A stretch of 6,667 nt of DNA. It comes from an uncultured Terrimonas sp. Its GTDB lineage: Bacteria > Bacteroidota > Bacteroidia > Chitinophagales > Chitinophagaceae. Below, piece by piece: positions 1-5,588 of the stretch. The stretch lies in NCBI GenBank assembly GCA_946886925.1, contig CAMPJQ010000160.1, forward strand, positions 1-6,667. Direction: 5' to 3'. The notes beneath the pieces are model-generated. The model did not search any database. It saw only the letters and a list, made by a program, of their open reading frames with translations, and was not told where the DNA came from. The stretch's first letter is position 1, and the number at the start of each line of letters is the position of its first letter. Both the position numbers and the translations under genes were made by a program.

Positions 1-66
1 ATGAGGATACAACACATCCGTGCACACGCCCTGATTTAGCTTTTGTACAACTGTAACTTCAGCCAT
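1..66 (-). CDS. 5' end of an unrecognised protein gene, cut by the left edge
   Basis: A reading frame opens with ATG (complement of 64-66) and stays open for 22 codons to the window edge. The visible peptide starts MAEVTVVQKLNQGVCTDVLYP. An AGGGA stretch lies about four bases before the ATG, which could serve as a ribosome binding site and supports this start modestly. The gene reads in the same direction as the nitrilase gene and begins 155 bp after that gene's stop, so the two could be co-transcribed. I do not recognise the protein: 22 residues carry no motif, signal peptide or membrane segment that I can name. Such a short open stretch could also occur by chance. Confidence 0.4.
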   Translation of the reverse strand, partial: MAEVTVVQKLNQGVCTDVLYPH

Positions 67-221
67 TTATCCCTGATGAATATCTGCAAACAACCTGAAC
101 TATTGTTGCTTTTACCGGGTTAAAGCATACCTGCTAAAAAGTTCAATCATAATAATGCTTTGGGGCTGATCTATCTAATTCTGTTAAATTAAACAGCTTT
201 TATCTTTCTCATTTTTCACCG

Positions 222-1259
222 CTATGCTTTGGCTCCCGCTTTTTCATGCGCTGCAGAAAGTTCCTTCAAAGTTTGATGCATTGATTTAAGGTTAAATTCC
301 TTCAGCACATCAGCGATCTTTAATCCTGCATCAAGGCTTTCCACAATGGTCCATTCCTCCTCGCTAAAAGTAGTGAGCCTTAGCCTTGGCCCATACTTTT
401 TTTGAATATCAGGGAACAGGCTTACCGCCGGCCATGTAGGGATAAAAACTTTTTCAAGATTTACAGGTGTGCAGATCCAGTTTCGCTGCCATCTGCCGGT
501 TTGAGCAATCGTTTCGCCGGTAATGTCGCAGATCTTACTGGTATCTTTTTGTGTGCTTGTTACCATATACACTTGATGGCGCCAGGCCCTGCTGCTTATT
601 TCCTGTCCGCCTGCATAAGCGGAAGGCCAGAAAATGATTTGCGCGCCTTTGTCTTTTAATTCATTCCAGCCTTCTTCATATTTAATGTCGAAGCAGATCT
701 GTATCCCGATTTTGCCAAAATCAGTTTCAAAAACGGACGGGTTGGCTTTCCCCGGTGTTACACCCATTTGCAGCTCGCTTTCAGCAGGCCGCATTTTGTG
801 ATATTCACCTGCTACTTTTCCCTGCCGGTTGATCAGCACTGCGGAAATGTATATGTTTCCTTCGTGAAGCGAATAGGTAGGACAAATGACATAACAATTG
901 TGCGTACGCGCAAAATTGAGGAAGGGAGAAACTACGGCTCCCGGAACTTTTTCAGCAACATCTTTAAGCTGATAGCGACTGGCTATATTGGCAAAAGCAA
1001 AAATTTCCGGCAGGCAGATAATGTCCGGTTTATACGGAACCATATTTTCCATAATACCCAAAACTTTTTGAATCATATCCGGAGTACCGGAAGCGGTGAC
1101 ATCCATGATGGAAACGGTGCCAATATTTACTTGTCGTGGGGCAGTGTTAGCGCGTTCTCCATTTTGAGCCGCTGAAAAATAAGCCGGAAGGCCGAAGGCG
1201 CCCGCGCCAACGGATGCATTTCCTAAAAATTTCCGGCGCGATATATTTGATGGCTTCAT
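222..1259 (-). CDS. Tat-exported carbon-nitrogen hydrolase (nitrilase superfamily)
   Basis: Predicted amidohydrolase of the nitrilase superfamily, 345 residues, hydrolysing a non-peptide C-N bond (amide, carbamoyl or nitrile; substrate unknown). The catalytic triad is visible: Glu85 in CLPEIFAF, Lys155 in EYHKMRPAE and Cys189 in IGIQICFDIKYEEGW. Glu162 may be the extra structural glutamate seen in many members. The N-terminus SRRKFLG (residues 7-13) matches the twin-arginine motif and is followed by a weakly hydrophobic Ala/Gly-rich stretch to about residue 31, so the enzyme should be exported folded, probably to the periplasm. The nitrilase fold spans about residues 43-270. A further C-terminal tail of about 70 residues looks partly helical and exceeds the usual domain length. 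The ATG start is supported because it places the Tat motif at the N-terminus. The stop is TAG. The family call is secure; the substrate is not predictable. Confidence 0.93.
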   Translation of the reverse strand: MKPSNISRRKFLGNASVGAGAFGLPAYFSAAQNGERANTAPRQVNIGTVSIMDVTASGTPDMIQKVLGIMENMVPYKPDIICLPEIFAFANIASRYQLKDVAEKVPGAVVSPFLNFARTHNCYVICPTYSLHEGNIYISAVLINRQGKVAGEYHKMRPAESELQMGVTPGKANPSVFETDFGKIGIQICFDIKYEEGWNELKDKGAQIIFWPSAYAGGQEISSRAWRHQVYMVTSTQKDTSKICDITGETIAQTGRWQRNWICTPVNLEKVFIPTWPAVSLFPDIQKKYGPRLRLTTFSEEEWTIVESLDAGLKIADVLKEFNLKSMHQTLKELSAAHEKAGAKA

Positions 1260-1426
1260 ATGATTTGATTACCGGGTGATAAAAAACAGGGAGGATTGAT
1301 GCTATAAATGTAGGGTTAACTTTTCAGTAGTATGCATAAGACTATCGAAAAGAAATAAGACGCTATGATGACGTTTTCGCTGCAGTGTTAACTATTCAAA
1401 CAAAAGAATACTGGTAACAGGTGACG

Positions 1427-1930
1427 ATGAATTGCGAACACCTACCTTTACCCATGCGCGAAGCATTAGCCCAAATATATACAGATGGAAGCTGTCATAC
1501 ACAACTCAGAACTGGCACCTGGGTTGCCATTGTATTTTTGGGAAAAGAAAAGAAAGTATTGTCTGGCATAGCACGGCATACTACCCATAACCGGATGGAA
1601 TTAATGGCTGTTATTAAAGGTATTCAATACGTATTGTCTCATTGCGGTGCCGTTACTTTTATCCGGGTATACACAGACAGTCAATATGTAACAGGCTTGC
1701 CGGCACGCAGAGAAAAAATAGTGCTCCAAAACTTCAATACTCAAAAGGGAACCACCTTACAAAATGCTGACCTTGTAAAAATTCTCTTTCAACTCCTTTC
1801 GGAACGATCTATTGATTTTGTAAAGGTCAGGGCGCATCAAAAACAGGAAGATACCATCAACTACAACCGGGAAGCAGATATGCTGTGCAGAAGTTTGTTG
1901 AGGAGGGAAGTAGAAAAAGACTCAGCCTGA
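1427..1930 (+). CDS. rnhA: Ribonuclease HI
   Basis: RNase H type 1 endonuclease, which cuts the RNA strand of RNA-DNA hybrids in the cytoplasm (R-loops, primer removal). With ATG at 1427 as residue 1, all expected active-site residues are present: Asp20 in YTDGSC, Glu58 in THNRMELMAV, Asp84 in VYTDSQYV, His137 in VRAHQ and Asp151 in NREADML. The 167-residue length is normal for a single-domain enzyme. The loop after the first Asp reads CHTQLRTGTW instead of the classical GNPGPGGW, a variant I recall from Bacteroidota homologues. Start is uncertain: GTG at 1421 and ATG at 1454 are in frame. I prefer 1427 because it is the first ATG, although the AGGTGA before it is too close to be a proper ribosome binding site. 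The gene diverges from the nitrilase gene and converges on the PhnA-domain gene, so it is probably transcribed alone. Confidence 0.92.
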   Translation: MNCEHLPLPMREALAQIYTDGSCHTQLRTGTWVAIVFLGKEKKVLSGIARHTTHNRMELMAVIKGIQYVLSHCGAVTFIRVYTDSQYVTGLPARREKIVLQNFNTQKGTTLQNADLVKILFQLLSERSIDFVKVRAHQKQEDTINYNREADMLCRSLLRREVEKDSA

Positions 1931-2006
1931 TTATTCCGGGCCATGCGGGGAGAATGGAAGGTTGGCCCCGCTGATTGTGCATCCAGCCTTTATTGTATTA
2001 GTAGCA

Positions 2007-2591
2007 TTAACTACCCTGCTTTCTTACATACCTGGTAAGAATAACAATGGTCTGTCCTTCTATTTTACCTTCAATCTGTTCCGTATTGTCTTCCACTATG
2101 CGGATATTTTTTACCACTGTTCCCATCTTTGCATTCAATGTGGAACCTTTTACATCCAATGATTTTATCAGAACCACCGTATCCCCGGTTTGCAGGATCT
2201 GCCCGTTACAATCTTTATGCAGGTCAACTGTTGCATCATTTTCGTGGTCGCCGGTTGCTTTTGCCCAGGCAAGCCTTTCATCGGCCAAATACATCATATC
2301 CAAATTGTCTGCAGCCCAGCTTTCGTTGCGCAGACGGTTCAGCATACGCCATGCCACAACCTGTACACCCGGAACTTCACTCCACATGCTTTCCGATAAG
2401 CAATGCCAGTGACTGCTGTTAAGCTCTGCTTTCTTTTCAACCTGTGTAAGGCATACATTGCAGAGCATAATACAGTCTTCAGCATCCCCGTTTTGCTGCG
2501 GGAGTACTTCATACATTTGTATACCCTCACCGGACTTACACAATTCACATTTGTTTTCGCTTCTTAACGATAGTAATGCTTCCAGTTTCAT
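2007..2591 (-). CDS. PhnA-domain zinc-ribbon protein
   Basis: Protein of 194 residues of the PhnA (YjdM) family. The N-terminal zinc ribbon shows two CxxC pairs, Cys15/Cys18 and Cys44/Cys47. The C-terminal domain, about residues 123-194, carries the family pattern: DCNGQIL, GDTVVLIKSLDVKGS, then GTVVKNIRIVE, ending in an SH3-like beta domain. Between them lies a segment of about 70 residues (HWHCLSESMW, AWRMLNRLRNE, WAKATGD) absent from the E. coli protein of about 111 residues but usual, as far as I recall, in Bacteroidota forms. The family is named after the phosphonate operon, yet it is not established as a phosphonate enzyme; its role is unknown and no reaction should be assigned. The gene starts 67 bp downstream of the DUF502 gene on the same strand and may be co-transcribed with it. 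No clear promoter was found directly upstream. Confidence 0.88.
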   Translation of the reverse strand: MKLEALLSLRSENKCELCKSGEGIQMYEVLPQQNGDAEDCIMLCNVCLTQVEKKAELNSSHWHCLSESMWSEVPGVQVVAWRMLNRLRNESWAADNLDMMYLADERLAWAKATGDHENDATVDLHKDCNGQILQTGDTVVLIKSLDVKGSTLNAKMGTVVKNIRIVEDNTEQIEGKIEGQTIVILTRYVRKQGS

Positions 2592-2658
2592 GCTTTGTTT
2601 TTTGATCAGGTGCGCGAAGGTAGTTCTTTAGAGCAAAAGTCTGCCTGTAGCTATTATT

Positions 2659-3279
2659 TCAACGTGCCGCCGGCACATCTTCATCAATATTTGTTACACC
2701 CCCTGATATTGCAAATTTCATAGCATTGGCGGAGCTAACATCTGTTAATAGTCGTACCCGGTCCCGCTTTACAAAATAAAGATGTCCGGCAAAAGCATAG
2801 GACTGGGGAACATATACAGCCACAAATTCATTCAGCCCAAACTCCTGCACTTCCTGCTGCGTTATAAAACCAATCTGCCATACGTCTGCCGCAGAAACGG
2901 ATACGAGTATTGCTTTATCGAATTTTCTTTTATTACCGGCAAACGCCTCAAAGAAATCTTTCAGTGTAGTATAAATTATTTTTATGCCGGGCGTTTTTTG
3001 CAGCACACTATCAAACAATTCCACCAGTTTTCCTACTACAAAGGAAGAAGATATATAGCCTACTGTAAAGATGATGAGAAGCGCTACTATAAACCCCATG
3101 CCCGGCAGGTAGTACGTTGAAAACTCGGGGATCATGCTTTCGAAAATATCAGGTAGAATCCTGTCTACAAAATAGAATAACGAAGTTAATGCCCAGATTG
3201 TTATAACAATAGGTGCAAGGATAATTAACCCTTGCAAAAAAATCTGTAATAAATTTTTTAACCAGTTTTTTGTAGCCAT
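2659..3279 (-). CDS. DUF502 family two-TM membrane protein
   Basis: Inner-membrane protein of unknown function, 206 residues, matching the DUF502 family over its whole length. After a short basic N-terminus (KNWLKN), a first membrane helix covers about residues 13-38 (FLQGLIILAPIVITIWAL), followed by a loop with LPD. A second helix covers about 60-82, starting at the conserved PGMGF. The family signature KTPGIKIIYTTLKDF follows at 94-108. A soluble domain comes next with IGFITQQEV and VAVYVPQS; the conserved ISGGV lies at 191-195. Length and motif order are normal. The ATG start fits the short N-terminus before the first helix. The gene diverges from tetR across 214 bp and lies upstream of the PhnA-domain gene. 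Family assignment is firm; function is not known and the neighbours do not reveal it. Confidence 0.9.
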   Translation of the reverse strand: MATKNWLKNLLQIFLQGLIILAPIVITIWALTSLFYFVDRILPDIFESMIPEFSTYYLPGMGFIVALLIIFTVGYISSSFVVGKLVELFDSVLQKTPGIKIIYTTLKDFFEAFAGNKRKFDKAILVSVSAADVWQIGFITQQEVQEFGLNEFVAVYVPQSYAFAGHLYFVKRDRVRLLTDVSSANAMKFAISGGVTNIDEDVPAAR

Positions 3280-3352
3280 CAGGTATGTTTTAGAGATGTA
3301 AAATTAACCTAAGCATACTATTGTTGCCTATTGGCTTATAATTTCCCCTTTT

Positions 3353-3386
3353 GTACCATAAAACAAGCTCATCGGTTTTATGATAC
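3353..3386. repeat. Imperfect inverted repeat, 12-bp arms, in the DUF502/tetR divergent gap
   Basis: An 8-bp perfect inverted repeat, CATAAAAC (3357-3364) and GTTTTATG (3375-3382), is separated by 10 bp. Past one mismatch it extends by three more pairs (GTA 3353-3355 with TAC 3384-3386), giving 12-bp arms with 11 matches. It lies about 75 bp upstream of the DUF502 start and about 110 bp upstream of the tetR ATG. No T-run follows it on either strand, so it is not an intrinsic terminator. It could be a binding site for a dimeric regulator or a hairpin in the DUF502 leader; the sequence does not decide between them. Confidence 0.6.
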
Positions 3387-3439
3387 GCGGAAGATTGTCC
3401 TGTATTTACCGTTCATCAAAAAATACATAAAAAAACTCA

Positions 3440-3467
3440 GGAAACTTTGGTAACAAAAAAAGTTTCC
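3440..3467. promoter_or_regulatory. Probable TetR operator (9-bp perfect inverted repeat)
   Basis: GGAAACTTT (3440-3448) and AAAGTTTCC (3459-3467) are perfect reverse complements separated by 10 bp, a 28-bp site in total. The left arm overlaps the -33 box (TTTG, 3446-3449) of the predicted tetR promoter, and the right arm ends two bases before the -7 box. A protein bound here would block RNA polymerase. Palindromic operators close to their own promoter are usual for TetR-family repressors, so autoregulation of the gene starting at 3494 is the natural reading. Binding itself is inferred. Confidence 0.7.
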
Positions 3468-3476
3468 ATAGTTTTG
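3446..3476 (+). promoter_or_regulatory. Bacteroidota-type promoter of the TetR-efflux operon
   Basis: TTTG at 3446-3449, a 19-nt spacer and TAGTTTTG at 3469-3476 fully match the Bacteroidota consensus TTTG-N19-TAnnTTTG. Transcription would begin just downstream, around 3480-3484, leaving a leader of only about 10-14 nt before the ATG at 3494. A TTG codon at 3485 would fall almost at the transcript's first base, which argues against using it as the start. Confidence 0.72.
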
Positions 3477-3493
3477 TCCCCGATTTGGAAGCT

Positions 3494-4111
3494 ATGGAGA
3501 TACAGGAAAGAATAGCGCAGAAGGCGCACGACTTATTTTTGAGATACGGGATCCGCAGTATAAGTATGGATGAAATCGCATCTCAACTGGGCATCAGTAA
3601 AAAAACCATTTACCAGTTTTATGCAGATAAGGATGCCCTGGTGGATAGTGCGATAGATATAGTAGTTAGCAGTAATACCAATGAATGCTGCATCCACAGG
3701 GAAGAAAGCGAAAATCCGGTTCATGAAATTTTGGTGGCTACAGATATGGTGCAGGAAATGCTGAAAACCATGAATCCTACGATCATGTACGACCTGCAGA
3801 AATATCATCCGGCTGCCTATAAGAAGATTGCCGACCACAAAAATGAATTTTTATATAAGCTGATAAAGGAAAACCTGGAACAGGGTATTGCAGTGCAGTT
3901 GTACCGCCCCGAAATTGATACGGAGATCATGTCGCGGTTCAGGCTGGCTTCTGTATTTATGATGTTCAGTCCCGATCTCTATCCCCTTGGTAAATACAAT
4001 CTGGGTGCAGTAATAGAGGAAGTAACGATCCATTTTTTATATGGCATCACTACTGCCAAAGGGCAAAAGCTCGTCCAGAAATATCTTTTGAAACGACAAA
4101 AAAATCACTAA
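3494..4111 (+). CDS. TetR/AcrR family transcriptional repressor
   Basis: DNA-binding one-component regulator of 205 residues, a normal TetR-family length. The N-terminal domain is clear: AQKAHDLFLRYGIRSISMDEIA followed by the helix-turn-helix at about residues 25-45 (MDEIASQLGISKKTIYQFYADKD), including the family hallmark of a Lys-rich recognition helix with T-I-Y-x-x-F/Y. Residues from about 50 to the end are helical and divergent and should form the dimer interface and ligand pocket; the ligand cannot be predicted. An in-frame TTG at 3485 would add three residues, but the predicted transcript start favours the ATG at 3494. A palindromic operator overlaps the gene's own promoter, indicating autorepression. 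The gene precedes tolC-like and adaptor genes on the same strand, so it is most likely the local repressor of this efflux operon. The stop is TAA, 80 bp before the next start. Confidence 0.95.
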   Translation: MEIQERIAQKAHDLFLRYGIRSISMDEIASQLGISKKTIYQFYADKDALVDSAIDIVVSSNTNECCIHREESENPVHEILVATDMVQEMLKTMNPTIMYDLQKYHPAAYKKIADHKNEFLYKLIKENLEQGIAVQLYRPEIDTEIMSRFRLASVFMMFSPDLYPLGKYNLGAVIEEVTIHFLYGITTAKGQKLVQKYLLKRQKNH

Positions 4112-4144
4112 ATAAAATAAGTCATAAAATTTTACAGCCATTAC

Positions 4145-4166
4145 TATAAAGTTTTATAGCGCTATA
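4145..4166. repeat. Two overlapping palindromes upstream of the tolC-like gene
   Basis: TATAAA-GT-TTTATA (4145-4158) is a 6-bp inverted repeat with a 2-bp centre. TATAGCGCTATA (4155-4166) is a perfect 12-bp palindrome that shares four bases with it. Together they occupy the 80-bp gap between tetR and the tolC-like gene. The left one contains AAAGTTT, seven of the nine bases of the operator arm AAAGTTTCC. TATATCTG (4163-4170) resembles a -7 box with one mismatch, but no TTTG lies at the proper distance upstream, so an internal promoter is not supported. No T-run follows, so this is not a clear terminator. Confidence 0.4.
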
Positions 4167-4191
4167 TCTGACCAAACTAAAAAATAAACAG

Positions 4192-5547
4192 ATGAAAGAA
4201 TGGAAACCGGCAAAGTGGGGATTAATGATATTTGTGGCGATATGTTCAGCAAGTGTACAGGCACAGCAAGTGAAATCACCGGAAGTGCATGCTTTTTCAA
4301 TACAGCAGGCTCTTGATTATGCCAAAGAGAATAATGTTGAGGTAAAAAATGCTTTACTGGATATACAGGTGCAGCAACAAACCAACAGGGAAGTTACCGG
4401 CATGGCTTATCCGCAGATCAGCGCCAATGGATCGCTGGTATATAATGCAAAGCTCCCGGTAAGTCTTGTTCCGGCAGAATTTTTTGGGGGGCAACCCGGC
4501 ACGTTTGAAAAGCTGGCATTTGGTGTAAAATGGGGGGCTACAGGCGGAATATCATTGAACCAGATATTGTTTGACGGGCAGGTGTTCGTAGGATTGCAGG
4601 CAAGGGAAACCCTTATCAAATTCCAGGAGAAGAAAGCTGAAATAACAGAAGAAACCATAAAAGCCAATATATACAAAATATATTATCAGCTAATAGTGAG
4701 CAAAACGCAAATAGAATTGCTGGATGCCAATATAGAGCTGCTTGATAAACTGCAGCACGACACCAGGATCATGCATGAAAATGGGTTTGCTGAAAAATTA
4801 GACCTCGACAAGCTGTCGGTTCAGTTGGCCAATCTGCAAACTGAAAAAGTAAATGCATTGAATCAAATACAAAATGGTTACCTGGGCCTGAAAGTTTTAA
4901 TGGGCATGCCTGTTAAAGATTCTCTTATGCTCACGGATTCATTGAATGATGAGCAGATTAAGAACGGCATCCTGGAATTGAGTGATTTCAATTATGCGCA
5001 GCGTAAGGATTATCAGTACGCCGATCTTGGTGTGGCTTTGGGCGAATATGATGTGCGCAGGTATAAATTGGCCAAACTGCCTACCTTATCGCTGAATGGT
5101 TACTACAATAAGAACGCACAGCGCAACAAATTTGATTTTTTGCAAAAAGGCGACTGGTTTGATATTTCTGCCTTTACACTCCAGCTCAATATTCCCATAT
5201 TCACAGGTATGGCGGCCAACGCTCGTATAGCCAAAGCCAAACTTGCCCTGGAGCAATCCGTTAACCAGCGGGAAGCACTGAAGAATAATATCGACAACGA
5301 AATTGAAACCGCACGAAACAACTTTAGTTCGGCTGTTTCCACCATAGATTACCAAAAGAAAAACATGGAACTCGCCGAAACAGTGTTTCAGCAAACAAAG
5401 AAAAAATTTGAAGTTGGTACGGGTTCCAATACAGAGATCACCCAGGCCCAAACCGATATGAAGGCAGCGCAAACCAACTACATAAATGCTTTATATAACG
5501 CCATCATCGCAAGGATAGATTATATAAAGGCAACAGGAAGATTATAA
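4192..5547 (+). CDS. TolC family outer membrane efflux channel
   Basis: Outer membrane component of a tripartite exporter, 451 residues, the usual length for the family. A signal peptide is visible: basic start (MKEWKPAK), hydrophobic core about residues 10-21, and likely cleavage after VQA at residue 24, leaving QQVKSPEV. The mature protein has the two-fold repeat of the OEP family. The first copy begins FSIQQALDYAKENNVEVKNA, has a strand region with ISANGSLVYNAKLP and long heptad-rich helices through about residue 235. The second covers about 265-449 with TLSLNGYYNKNA, FTLQLNIPIFTG and a final helix rich in Ala, Gln and Asn (FEVGTGSNTEITQAQTDMKAAQTNYINALYNAI). Trimers should form a beta barrel plus periplasmic tunnel docking on the adaptor encoded 41 bp downstream. 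It is probably expressed from the tetR promoter. Substrate is unknown. Confidence 0.95.
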   Translation: MKEWKPAKWGLMIFVAICSASVQAQQVKSPEVHAFSIQQALDYAKENNVEVKNALLDIQVQQQTNREVTGMAYPQISANGSLVYNAKLPVSLVPAEFFGGQPGTFEKLAFGVKWGATGGISLNQILFDGQVFVGLQARETLIKFQEKKAEITEETIKANIYKIYYQLIVSKTQIELLDANIELLDKLQHDTRIMHENGFAEKLDLDKLSVQLANLQTEKVNALNQIQNGYLGLKVLMGMPVKDSLMLTDSLNDEQIKNGILELSDFNYAQRKDYQYADLGVALGEYDVRRYKLAKLPTLSLNGYYNKNAQRNKFDFLQKGDWFDISAFTLQLNIPIFTGMAANARIAKAKLALEQSVNQREALKNNIDNEIETARNNFSSAVSTIDYQKKNMELAETVFQQTKKKFEVGTGSNTEITQAQTDMKAAQTNYINALYNAIIARIDYIKATGRL

Positions 5548-5588
5548 TTTTTAAATACAACTATTGAATGACTTATAAAACCAGGTAT

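Noticed and set aside
181..196. CTGTT / AACAG hairpin just past the nitrilase stop
   Set aside because: The stem is only 5 bp and A/T-rich, with no T-run on the transcribed side; it is too weak to call a terminator.
402..1175. Plus-strand open frames of 85 and 135 codons opposite the nitrilase gene
   Set aside because: They are antisense to a gene with an intact catalytic triad and Tat signal, and their translations show no recognisable domain.
1349..1380. CGAAAA / TTTTCG inverted repeat in the nitrilase/RNase H divergent gap
   Set aside because: Arms of 6 bp with a loop of over 20 nt are expected by chance, and no promoter element matching the Bacteroidota consensus lies nearby.
1938..1971. 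G/C-rich inverted repeats in the convergent gap after RNase HI (GCGGGG 1945-1950 with CCCCGC 1966-1971; alternative GGGCC 1938-1942 with GGCCC 1964-1968)
   Set aside because: The position fits a shared terminator, but the loop is 15 nt or longer and no T-run follows on either strand, so I do not annotate a terminator.
2664..2676. Perfect palindrome GTGCCG-C-CGGCAC at the end of the DUF502 gene
   Set aside because: It is explained by the codons for the C-terminal residues Val-Pro-Ala-Ala-Arg and is not followed by a T-run, so it is not a terminator.
3299..3306. TAATTTTA on the minus strand as a -7 box for the DUF502 gene
   Set aside because: It lacks the final G, and no TTTG lies about 19 nt upstream on the minus strand.
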